A stretch of 5,716 nucleotides of DNA from Hadersleviella sp041745395 (GTDB lineage: Bacteria; Chloroflexota; Anaerolineae; Promineifilales; Promineifilaceae): NCBI GenBank assembly GCA_041745395.1, contig JBGTIZ010000167.1, forward strand, positions 1 to 5,716, written 5' to 3'. This document shows, one piece after another, positions 1-5,185 of this stretch. Numbering within the stretch: the stretch's first letter is position 1; each line of letters begins with the position of its first letter. The notes under the pieces were generated by a model that worked only from the letters and a program-made list of their open reading frames with translations, made no database searches and was not told the DNA's origin. The translations under genes and the position numbers were made by a program.

Positions 1-3
1 TGG

Positions 4-124
4 TGTGGTGAAACTGACTCGTATCACCAGTCATCATCGTCCAATGACCAGCTTAACGGCGGGAAATTCGCGCCAAATTCGCTTTCTCATGGGCAGAAAA
101 AACGGCTTCGCGAGTTTCACCACA
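4..124. repeat. 12-bp inverted repeat pair upstream of the nrfD-like gene
   Basis: TGTGGTGAAACT at 4-15 is the exact reverse complement of AGTTTCACCACA at 113-124, enclosing about 97 bp. A direct repeat, AAATTCGC, also occurs at 64-71 and 75-82 inside it. None of the three forward frames of 1-156 reads like a protein. Frame 1 has no stop codon and stays in frame with the gene at 157, but its translation is polar and low in hydrophobic residues. The pair could be a small terminal-inverted-repeat element of about 121 bp, a long hairpin, or chance. The window edge hides the left flank, so a target duplication cannot be tested. Confidence 0.4.
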
Positions 125-156
125 GGATTCCTCAGAGAACCAAACAGCTTAAAAGA

Positions 157-1086
157 ATGAAGCCCGTTGTTTTGTTCACCGGTTTTGTCGTTTTATCGAT
201 GGCCTTGCTCGTCGTTTTGCTCGACCTCGGCCAAGCGACTCGCTTTTGGCATGTGCTGATTTACCCCACCTTTAGCTCCATGATTACGTGGATGGTGTGG
301 GCGCACATCCTCTATATGACGGTTCTAGTCGCTGAACTGGTGCTGGTTTATGACTTCATCAAAGTAAACGAAGAGCGCAAGGATTACTTCCTCAGACTAC
401 TAGCCTACGCCACCCAACCTCTCGGCCTCGCCCTGATTCTCATCAGTGGCTCCGTCTTTGGGGTTGTGGCCGCACGGCCGTTGTGGAGTACTTCTTCACT
501 GCCGCTGATGTTCCTTATCTCGGCCGTGGCCGCTGGCAGTGCCCTCCTACTCCTGCTCACCGTTCTCTTCTGGCCCGACAAAAAGCATGAAGATTACACC
601 AACACCATCGCCATGCTCAGCCGTCTCACCTCTTGGATGCTCTTGGCCGGCGTTTTTGCCGCCAGCGTCATCGGCTTCACCACCCTTTATGGTGGCAGTC
701 CCGCCCGCACGGCCGCGATGCAACTCATTCTCACCGGCCCATTCTGGTGGAGTTTCTGGATTGTCCACGTCCTGCTCGGCGTGTTTATCCCCATCCTCAT
801 CCTCTTCCTGAAAGGCAAAGAACCTGCCTGGGCTGGCATCGCCGCCTTCTTGGCGACCATCACTTTCGTCGCCGTCACCCTTAACATCGTCATTCCCGTC
901 CTCGTCACCCCCGAAATTCAGGGCTTGGCTACCGTCTTCGTCCACCCCAAACTGAGTTTCGACTACGTGCCCAACTTCATGGAATGGCAAACCATCCTCT
1001 TTATCTTCGGCTTCGGCAGTCTGCTCTTCGGCCTCGGCTGGCGCATCCTGCCCATCGACGAAAAAATGAGCCACGAACACTACTAG
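157..1086 (+). CDS. NrfD/PsrC/TtrC-like membrane subunit of a molybdoenzyme, probably N-terminally truncated
   Basis: Likely the integral-membrane quinol-oxidising or quinone-reducing subunit that links a periplasmic molybdoenzyme to the quinone pool (NrfD/PsrC/HybB family). Eight hydrophobic helices are visible at roughly residues 5-24, 43-67, 78-105, 114-138, 156-178, 196-219, 225-250 and 277-299. Family-like features are the LDLGQATRFW segment (residues 22-31) after the first visible helix, LISAVAAGSALL (120-131), and a C-terminal PNFMEWQT segment followed by a last helix ending in GWRILP. In family members the LDLG helix is normally preceded by at least one more helix and a Gly/Ala-rich loop; here the protein starts almost inside that helix. 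No good ribosome-binding site precedes ATG 157, and no frame of 1-156 encodes a helix. The 309 residues are shorter than most HybB/TtrC-type relatives. The membrane-then-catalytic gene order resembles ttrC-ttrA. Substrate cannot be assigned. Confidence 0.8.
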   Translation: MKPVVLFTGFVVLSMALLVVLLDLGQATRFWHVLIYPTFSSMITWMVWAHILYMTVLVAELVLVYDFIKVNEERKDYFLRLLAYATQPLGLALILISGSVFGVVAARPLWSTSSLPLMFLISAVAAGSALLLLLTVLFWPDKKHEDYTNTIAMLSRLTSWMLLAGVFAASVIGFTTLYGGSPARTAAMQLILTGPFWWSFWIVHVLLGVFIPILILFLKGKEPAWAGIAAFLATITFVAVTLNIVIPVLVTPEIQGLATVFVHPKLSFDYVPNFMEWQTILFIFGFGSLLFGLGWRILPIDEKMSHEHY

Positions 1087-1091
1087 ACAAG

Positions 1092-1189
1092 CAAGGAGCA
1101 ATTAACAAGGAACAATGAACAAACAGAAGTCTACAAGCTAAGACGGCCTCTTTTACTCATTGCTCATTGCTCATTGCTCATTGCTCATT
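1092..1189. repeat. Two opposed arrays of a degenerate 7-bp repeat (CAATGAG family)
   Basis: At 1092-1126 five consecutive heptamers all begin with CAA: CAAGGAG, CAATTAA, CAAGGAA, CAATGAA, CAAACAG. At 1157-1184 there are four perfect copies of TCATTGC followed by a partial copy (1185-1189). In reverse complement this second array is a series of CAATGAG units, the same heptamer family in the opposite orientation. The arrays could pair as an imperfect hairpin between the membrane-subunit gene and the catalytic-subunit gene. Short tandem heptanucleotide repeats of this general kind are known in cyanobacterial intergenic DNA. A role in mRNA processing, attenuation or mere slippage cannot be told apart from one copy. 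Confidence 0.8.
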
Positions 1190-1206
1190 TCCCCCAAGGT
1201 GCTGTG

Positions 1207-2097
1207 ATGAAAAACAAAGGAAAAACCGAACAACAACCCGAACAACCAACCGCCTGCGGCCTTTCGCGGCGTGACTTTTTGAAGATGACGGCGACCACCG
1301 GGGGCGCGGCCGCTATCTTGGGCGGCATGGGTGGCTTTAGCCGCCTCTTGCAAGCTCAGGCCCAAAACGAAGGGGCAAACACCATTCCCCTCCACGACCC
1401 CGCCAACCAAATTTATACGGTCTGCATGCAATGCAATACTGGCTGTGGCATCAAAGTCAAACTGCTGAATGGTGTTGCCGCCAAAATTGACGGCAACACG
1501 TATAACCCGTGGACACTGTGGCCCCATCTGCCCTACGAAACCCCCGTCAGCGAAATGGGTGGCGTAGAAGGGGCACTCTGCCCCAAAGGGCAATCTGGCC
1601 TGCAATCCGCTTATGACCCGTACCGCATTGTCAGCGTGCTAAAGCGCAAACCTGGCACCAAACGGGGCGAAGGGCAATGGGAGAGCATCGCCTTTGACCA
1701 AGCCATCAGCGAAGTGGTTGAAGGTGGCGACCTGTTTGGCGAAGGGTATGTAGAAGGGTTCCGCGACTTGTACGCGCTCAGCGACCCCGATATTGCCAAG
1801 CAGATGTCGGACTTTGTGAACAAAATTTGGGCAGAAAAAGACCCCGCGAAGAAACAAACCTTGGTCGGTGAGTTCAAAACCACCTTTGCTGATCACTTGG
1901 ACGTCATGATTGACGCTGACCATCCCGATTTAGGCCCCAAGAATAATCAGTTTGCTTTTATTTGGGGGCGGTTGAAAAACGGCCGTGGTGATTTGTTCAA
2001 ACGGTTCGTCAATGACAGCTTCGGCTCGATTACCGTAACGCCGCTGGGCACACCACCGTTTGCCAAGGCTCGCTCTACTTTGCGGGCAAGGCCATGA
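1207..2097 (+). CDS. N-terminal fragment of the molybdopterin catalytic subunit: Tat signal plus 4Fe-4S domain
   Basis: From ATG 1207 the fragment has a twin-arginine export signal, SRRDFLK at residues 20-26, followed by a hydrophobic Ala/Gly-rich stretch to about residue 51. This is the usual leader of periplasmic molybdoenzymes folded before export. The 4Fe-4S motif is C73-x2-C76-x3-C80 with the fourth cysteine at C125 in CPKGQSG, as in the FdhF/NapA/PsrA superfamily. Residues 126-275 resemble the start of the molybdopterin core, with LQSAYDPYRI and QWESIAFDQAI segments. The last 21 or so codons (after about 2031) are out-of-frame nonsense ending at TGA 2095-2097. A longer start at 1174 would fall in the heptamer array and put extra residues before the Tat motif, so it is disfavoured. 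Confidence 0.8.
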   Translation: MKNKGKTEQQPEQPTACGLSRRDFLKMTATTGGAAAILGGMGGFSRLLQAQAQNEGANTIPLHDPANQIYTVCMQCNTGCGIKVKLLNGVAAKIDGNTYNPWTLWPHLPYETPVSEMGGVEGALCPKGQSGLQSAYDPYRIVSVLKRKPGTKRGEGQWESIAFDQAISEVVEGGDLFGEGYVEGFRDLYALSDPDIAKQMSDFVNKIWAEKDPAKKQTLVGEFKTTFADHLDVMIDADHPDLGPKNNQFAFIWGRLKNGRGDLFKRFVNDSFGSITVTPLGTPPFAKARSTLRARP

Positions 2098-3125
2098 GTG
2101 AACAGTGGGATGGCTCTAAGTTTACGGGCGGCTCCAAGTTTTATTGGCAGACAGATACCGCCAATAGTGACTTTGTGATTTACGTCGGGGCGAACATGTT
2201 CGAGGCCAACTATGGCCCTCCCCAGCGCATCCCCAAAATGACCGAAGGCATTATCAAGGGCAAACGATACGTCGTGGTAGACCCCCGCTTTAGCAAAGCG
2301 GCCTCCAAAGCGTGGAAATGGATTCCCATCAAGCCTGGTGAAGATGCGGCTCTGGCCTTGGCTATGTTCCAATGGATGGTAGACAGCGGCCGTTACAACA
2401 ATCAATTCCTGAGCAACGCCAACAAAGCGGCGGCCATGCTTCAAGGGGAAGCGTCATGGACAACTGGCTCATGGCTGGTGAAAATGAGCGATGGAGAGCC
2501 GGGCAAATTTGTGCGCGGCAGTGAGCTAGGTTTGGTCATACCCCGCACCGTGACCAATGATGAAGGAAAAGAGGTGACGGTCTATATGGGGGCGAACGAG
2601 CGGGAATATGCGTTTGACCCGTTTGTGGTGCTTTCCATTGAGGGGAACCCTGTACCGTTTGACCCCAACAGCAGTGATACGCCCGCCTATGGCGAGCCGT
2701 TTGTCACCGAGCGGACGATTAACGGGGTGACGCTCAAGAGTGGTTTGCAACTCATTTATGAAGAAGCCACCTCGCGCAATATGGATGAATGGGCAGAGAT
2801 TACTGGCCTGAACAAGCAAGATATTGTAGAAGTGGCGCGAGAATTTACCAGCCACGGCACACGCGCCTGCGCTGACCTGCATCGCGGCGTGTCGCAACAT
2901 ACGAATGGGTTCTACAACGTGATAGCGTGGTATGCGGTCAACTGTCTCGTGGGCAATGTGGACCATGCGGGCGGCATGATTTATGGCACGACGTATGACC
3001 GCATGGGCAGTAAAGCGAAAGGGCCGTTCACGATTAGCCAGATGTATGATAGTAAGAAGTCGTTTCGGCTAGCAACCCCGAAGGAACTTGGGATTTGCAA
3101 AATGGCTCCGAAAAGCGGATGGTGA
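2094..3125 (+). CDS. Central fragment of the molybdopterin catalytic subunit
   Basis: The homologous reading frame really begins near 2034, reading RNAAGHTTVCQGSLYFAGKA before the Met at 2094. The cysteine at 2061-2063 in that upstream part is a candidate molybdenum ligand, so a protein starting at ATG 2094 would lack it. The fragment carries typical core segments: FVIYVGANMFEANYGPP, then RYVVVDPRFSKAASKAWKW, IPIKPGEDAALALAM (nucleotide and pterin-cofactor contact region), and later GVSQHTNGFYNVIAWYAVN with NCLVGNVDHAGG. The GANMFEANYGPP and VVVDPRFS style is closest to the TtrA/ArrA/SrrA-type group as I remember it; the substrate (tetrathionate, arsenate, selenate, polysulfide) cannot be fixed. 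Similarity stops at about 3056; the final 21 or so codons to the stop at 3123-3125 are read in the wrong frame past a deletion join. Confidence 0.78.
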   Translation: MSEQWDGSKFTGGSKFYWQTDTANSDFVIYVGANMFEANYGPPQRIPKMTEGIIKGKRYVVVDPRFSKAASKAWKWIPIKPGEDAALALAMFQWMVDSGRYNNQFLSNANKAAAMLQGEASWTTGSWLVKMSDGEPGKFVRGSELGLVIPRTVTNDEGKEVTVYMGANEREYAFDPFVVLSIEGNPVPFDPNSSDTPAYGEPFVTERTINGVTLKSGLQLIYEEATSRNMDEWAEITGLNKQDIVEVAREFTSHGTRACADLHRGVSQHTNGFYNVIAWYAVNCLVGNVDHAGGMIYGTTYDRMGSKAKGPFTISQMYDSKKSFRLATPKELGICKMAPKSGW

Positions 3126-3379
3126 CGAAGCTCAAAACAACGCAGGGGATGCGTCCGGGGGTGATTTCGTTTGGTCTGGGGTTTGGTCACTGGGCTAGCG
3201 GGGCGCGGGAGATTGTGATTGATGGGCAGAAAATTGCGGGGGATGAGCGGCGCGGCACAGGGATGCACGCCAACGCGGCGATGCGGGTTGACCCGCATCT
3301 GGGCAATGTGACGTTGCAGGATTTAGTGGGTGGTAGCGCGGTCTTTTATGACACGAAGGTGAAGGTGGTCAAGGCGTAG
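3095..3379 (+). CDS. C-terminal fragment of the molybdopterin catalytic subunit (MGD-binding domain end)
   Basis: This frame holds the end of the molydopterin dinucleotide-binding domain: MRPGVISFGLGFGHWASGAR, then IVIDGQKIAGDERRGTGMH, NAAMRVDPHLGNVTL and a terminal VGGSAVFYDTKVKVVKA, all typical of TtrA/PsrA-like C termini. The frame is open back to 3056 and the upstream reading (VVSASNPEGTWDLQNG) also looks homologous, so neither TTG 3095 nor ATG 3119 is likely to be a true start, and no ribosome-binding site precedes them. It overlaps the preceding fragment by 31 bases in a different frame. Its 3' end is overlapped antisense by the truncated toxin frame ending at 3346. Confidence 0.72.
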   Translation: MQNGSEKRMVTKLKTTQGMRPGVISFGLGFGHWASGAREIVIDGQKIAGDERRGTGMHANAAMRVDPHLGNVTLQDLVGGSAVFYDTKVKVVKA

Positions 3380-3495
3380 CCACACTGCACTTGGTTGGAA
3401 CAATAAAAAAATGGCAGGTACTGCATGAGTACCTGCCATTTCTGTTTGCTGTCACGCTTGCCCAAAGCACTGGCATCTAGGTACACAGTTGTCAT
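3346..3495 (-). pseudogene. Truncated VapC-like PIN-domain toxin remnant
   Basis: On the minus strand an ATG at 3495-3493 overlaps the antitoxin stop (ATGA), the standard coupling of VapBC-type pairs. It reads MTTVYLDASALGKR, the classic first strand of a PIN-domain ribonuclease, with the first catalytic Asp at residue 7. After about residue 14-18 the similarity ends. The frame continues through the terminator hairpin into the antisense of the molybdoenzyme gene and stops at TAA 3348-3346, giving 49 residues against about 130 for a complete VapC. The other PIN acidic residues are absent, so no nuclease activity is expected. The join between toxin and foreign sequence lies near 3440-3455. Confidence 0.65.
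3409..3441. terminator. Perfect 14-bp hairpin, probable bidirectional terminator
   Basis: AAATGGCAGGTACT (3409-3422) pairs perfectly with AGTACCTGCCATTT (3428-3441) around a 5-base loop, GCATG. On the minus strand the stem is followed by a seven-T run (complement of 3404-3410), making a strong intrinsic terminator for the antitoxin transcript. On the plus strand the stem ends in TTT and is followed by CTGTTTG, a weaker T-tract for the molybdoenzyme transcript. It sits between convergent genes, as expected. Confidence 0.85.
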
Positions 3496-3824
3496 GATAG
3501 TTGGAAGCGTTCCCGCTGATTTAGAATGATTTGGCTCAATGGCTCACCGCCAGCACGGCCGAGTGCGGCGACCACATTTTCATGATTCACGGCCGTGGTG
3601 CTTATTTTCGCTCGCAAGTCATCTCCCAACTCCGTTAGAAGCCCACTTGCCGCCAATACCCGCAACACATCAGCCTGCTCATCTGGTTCGGGCAACTGGC
3701 TAGGGCGTAATTGTGCCTCCAGCATAGCGGCGGCCACCGTCTCGATAGACTGCTGACGTTGTTGTGCTTGCGTTTGCAGTAGTTCCCATAAAGTAGGGTT
3801 AAGTTCCACAGTTAAAACAGTCAT
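3492..3824 (-). CDS. Putative antitoxin (ribbon-helix-helix-like, VapB-type position)
   Basis: A 110-residue protein. Its N-terminus has a short beta strand (TVLTVELNP) followed by two predicted helices (residues 11-23 and 26-39), the layout of ribbon-helix-helix DNA-binding antitoxins. The middle (41-85) is acidic and Gln-rich, and the C-terminus ends with GRAGGEPLSQIILNQRE, a type of tail I associate with antitoxins that precede PIN-domain toxins. The start at 3824 is supported by GGAAGGA (3841-3835), ten bases upstream. Its TGA overlaps the ATG of a VapC-like frame (ATGA at 3495-3492), which is the strongest functional clue. If it were VapB-like it would bind its own promoter and neutralise the toxin; here the toxin is truncated, so this is probably an orphan. 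Family assignment rests on context and shape, not on a clear motif. Confidence 0.65.
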   Translation of the reverse strand: MTVLTVELNPTLWELLQTQAQQRQQSIETVAAAMLEAQLRPSQLPEPDEQADVLRVLAASGLLTELGDDLRAKISTTAVNHENVVAALGRAGGEPLSQIILNQRERFQLS

Positions 3825-4068
3825 CTTACACCGATCCTTCCGTTAAAATTCTGGTTCTTCAGGAATTCAGGGGGTTGACATCAAATGATGCGCGAAACGC
3901 AATGTATGACCAGAGAGACCCGCGCATCACGTATTCGATTTCAGACCGAACCCCATGAGATCCCAAAGAGCCAAAATTTTTAAGCTGTCACAAGGCATTA
4001 TACAATACTCGCTCAATCATTGGCTGAAACGCCAGTAAACCAAATCTAAACGTATTGGAGATATATCT
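3825..4068. other. Divergent intergenic region with a 9-bp inverted repeat and weak promoter-like boxes
   Basis: This 244-bp gap separates the minus-strand antitoxin from the plus-strand FmdE-like gene. TGATGCGCG (3886-3894) is the exact reverse complement of CGCGCATCA (3921-3929), with 26 bases between; a smaller CATCA-AA-TGATG lies at 3879-3890. These could be antitoxin operator half-sites or a hairpin. On the plus strand TATACAAT at 3999-4006 is a fair -10 box, with only a poor T-rich -35 about 17 bases upstream. TTGACA at 3875-3880 has no well-placed -10. GGAG at 4057-4060 is the ribosome-binding site for the gene at 4069. I see no RNA gene or coding frame here. Confidence 0.5.
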
Positions 4069-4644
4069 ATGCAGGATTTACAGACTATTTTAGAGTTGTC
4101 ATCATCATGGCACAAACATTTGTGCCCCCGCCAAGTGCTAGGGGCGCGGATTGCTTTGGCGGGCACGGCCGTGTTAAACCTAGAGATCCCCCGCAAAGAC
4201 AAACGCCTGCTCGTCATCGTCGAGACAGACGGCTGTTTTGCCGACGGCGTGGCGGCGGCTACCGGCTGTACGATGGGGCATCGCACCATGCGGCTGGCGG
4301 ATTATGGCAAAATCGCGGCGACCTTTGTCGATGTGAAAAGCAACACGGCCGTGCGGGTTGCCCCCCAGCTAGACATCCGCGAAAAAGCCCCCCACTATGC
4401 CCCCACCGAACAAAAACGGTACTACGCCCAGCTTAAAGGGTACCAATTCATGCCCGACGAAGAACTGCTCACCATCCAGCCCGTTGTTCTAACCACCCCC
4501 ATCAACCAAATTGTCAGCCGAGCGGGCGTGCGCGTGAACTGTGCCCTCTGTGGCGAAGAAATTGTGAATGAGCGAGAGATATTGCAGGAGGGCGAATGGA
4601 TTTGCCAAGCATGTGCTGGCCCAGCGTATTATGCACACACATGA
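4069..4644 (+). CDS. FmdE-family protein with C-terminal zinc ribbon
   Basis: Resembles formylmethanofuran dehydrogenase subunit E-like proteins (Pfam FmdE). Motifs: SSWHKHLCPRQVLGARIA at residues 12-29, where family members usually have H-x-H-x-C-P-G, here with Arg in place of Gly; then VETDGCFADGVAAATGCTMG at 51-70 with C56 and C67, and LADYGKIAATFVD at 76-88. The C-terminus is a separate four-cysteine zinc ribbon: C158-x2-C161 and C179-x2-C182. In bacteria these proteins stand alone and are not proof of methanogenic enzymes; many lie near molybdenum or tungsten genes, but their role is unsettled. The start is supported by GGAG eight bases upstream. The gene lies 94 bp before arsR on the same strand, with arsR having its own promoter, so co-transcription is possible but not required. 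It contains two CACGGCCGTG palindromes. Confidence 0.85.
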   Translation: MQDLQTILELSSSWHKHLCPRQVLGARIALAGTAVLNLEIPRKDKRLLVIVETDGCFADGVAAATGCTMGHRTMRLADYGKIAATFVDVKSNTAVRVAPQLDIREKAPHYAPTEQKRYYAQLKGYQFMPDEELLTIQPVVLTTPINQIVSRAGVRVNCALCGEEIVNEREILQEGEWICQACAGPAYYAHT

Positions 4645-4672
4645 ATGCTTATCTCATAGTCTCGTAGCCGAC

Positions 4673-4700
4673 TTGACAAAACTTTTCAAGGATATATACT
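4673..4700 (+). promoter_or_regulatory. Sigma-70-type promoter of arsR
   Basis: TTGACA at 4673-4678 is a perfect -35 box and TATACT at 4695-4700 matches five of six -10 positions, with a 16-base spacer. A start of transcription near 4706-4708 would fall inside the inverted repeat at 4696-4719, giving a simple repression layout. A second inverted pair, CTTGA (4672-4676) and TCAAG (4686-4690), overlaps the -35 region. Confidence 0.75.
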
Positions 4701-4719
4701 TCAAGAAATATTGAACTAT
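4696..4719. promoter_or_regulatory. Putative ArsR operator O1
   Basis: An inverted repeat of form ATA-N-TTCAA-N6-TTGAA-N-TAT, with core arms at 4700-4704 and 4711-4715 and outer arms at 4696-4698 and 4717-4719. It overlaps the end of the -10 box and the expected transcription start of arsR. The identical architecture recurs at 5133-5156 before arsD, which makes chance unlikely. ArsR/SmtB repressors are known to bind such short dyads as dimers and to leave on As(III) binding. Confidence 0.75.
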
Positions 4720-4738
4720 TATTCTGAACAAAAAAACC

Positions 4739-5119
4739 ATGATAGAAACAGCCCCTCCCCCCACCAATCTCATCGCCCTCGAAAAACAGCTCAAGGCGTT
4801 AGCCAACCCCAAACGCCTGCAAATTTTGCATTTGCTGATGGAAGGGGTGCATTGCAACTGTGAGTTGGGGGAACTGCTGGATATGTCACCCAATCTTATC
4901 TCCCACCACGTCAGTATTTTGCGCAAGATGGGTCTGGTAGAAATGGAGCGAGATGTGGTGGATGGTCGCTGGGTTTATTTTGCGGTTAACGAAGCGGTGT
5001 TGGCGGAGTTTAATCAAGCGTATCAGCTATTTTTTGACCCCGCCCGCATCAAGCCCCGCCGCCCAACGTGTGGCCCACAGGCGGGAGTAGTTCCCACGGC
5101 CGTGATTACCGTCAACTAA
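4739..5119 (+). CDS. arsR: ArsR-family As(III)-responsive transcriptional repressor
   Basis: A 126-residue winged-helix repressor of the ArsR/SmtB family, of usual length. LKALANPKRLQILHLL (residues 18-33) is the typical first helices. The recognition helix-turn-helix is about 43-67 (LGELLDMSPNLISHHVSIL, then RKMGLVEME), and the wing is RDVVDGRWVYFAV (71-83). The metal site is visible as HCNCELG: C39 and C41 match the CxC of the classic ELCVCDL type-1 arsenic site, and C111 in the C-terminal tail could supply a third thiolate. ArsR represses its own operon and is released by arsenite or antimonite. There is no clear Shine-Dalgarno before ATG 4739, only an A-rich leader. It is followed after 66 bp by arsD, with a second operator in the gap. 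The CACGGCCGTG palindrome at 5095-5104 encodes part of the tail. Confidence 0.93.
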   Translation: MIETAPPPTNLIALEKQLKALANPKRLQILHLLMEGVHCNCELGELLDMSPNLISHHVSILRKMGLVEMERDVVDGRWVYFAVNEAVLAEFNQAYQLFFDPARIKPRRPTCGPQAGVVPTAVITVN

Positions 5120-5132
5120 ATTTTTTAGCAAA

Positions 5133-5156
5133 ATAGTTCAAAAATAATTGAAATAT
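5133..5156. promoter_or_regulatory. Putative ArsR (or ArsD) operator O2 before arsD
   Basis: Same dyad as at the arsR promoter: ATA-N-TTCAA-N6-TTGAA-N-TAT, core arms at 5137-5141 and 5148-5152, outer arms at 5133-5135 and 5154-5156. The 16-bp core matches O1 at 13 positions, with all differences in the spacer. It lies between arsR and arsD, an AT-rich stretch with no strong promoter boxes. It may control a separate arsD transcript or be a roadblock or second binding site. Confidence 0.7.
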
Positions 5157-5185
5157 ATCGCCCTAAACAAAGGAAAGCGCAAATA

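Larger units (their letters stand above)
1207..3379 (+). pseudogene. Broken gene for a Tat-exported molybdopterin oxidoreductase catalytic subunit (PsrA/PhsA/TtrA/ArrA-like)
   Basis: One ancestral gene of the DMSO-reductase superfamily now lies in three frames. Lesion 1, near 2031-2034: frame 1 loses similarity after NDSFGSI, and the expected continuation RNAAGHTTVCQGSLYF is read from 2034 in another frame. One inserted base (for example ATTAACCGT) would restore INRNAAGH. Lesion 2, near 3053-3062: frame 3 reads QMYDSKK and then becomes nonsense, while the next frame reads VVSASNPEGTWDLQNG from about 3059, a plausible part of the C-terminal MGD-binding domain. A TAA at 3053-3055 in that frame limits the join on the left. 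The three parts add up to about 724 residues, whereas relatives have roughly 850-1050, so a central block of perhaps several hundred residues has gone. Start ATG 1207 is chosen for AAGGTG at 1196-1201, five bases upstream. The product should not be functional unless the lesions are assembly errors. Confidence 0.8.

Noticed and set aside
547..1101. 184-residue minus-strand frame over the membrane-subunit gene
   Set aside because: It is highly acidic, low-complexity antisense of a membrane protein, with no ribosome-binding site; a shadow frame.
1157..1189. CRISPR-like array
   Set aside because: Units are 7 bp and contiguous with no spacers; this is a simple tandem repeat.
2025..2036. Programmed -1 ribosomal frameshift
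   Set aside because: No X-XXY-YYZ slippery site or following stable hairpin is visible, and a second independent break lies downstream.
2094..2097. ATGA overlap between the first and second molybdoenzyme frames as translational coupling of two genes
   Set aside because: Homologous sequence in the second frame extends upstream to about 2034, including a conserved Cys, so the ATG is an internal Met and the overlap is accidental.
1207..3379. Firm assignment as arsenate respiratory reductase ArrA because of nearby arsR-arsD
   Set aside because: The sequence fits a broad TtrA/PsrA/ArrA-like group and the ars genes are separated by a toxin-antitoxin remnant and convergent terminator, so proximity alone does not set the substrate.
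3875..3880. TTGACA as a -35 box for the FmdE-like gene
   Set aside because: No acceptable -10 box lies 15-19 bases downstream, and it is almost 200 bp from the gene.
4069..4644. Evidence for methanogenesis (formylmethanofuran dehydrogenase)
   Set aside because: FmdE-like stand-alone proteins are widespread in bacteria and no other Fmd/Fwd subunit is present.
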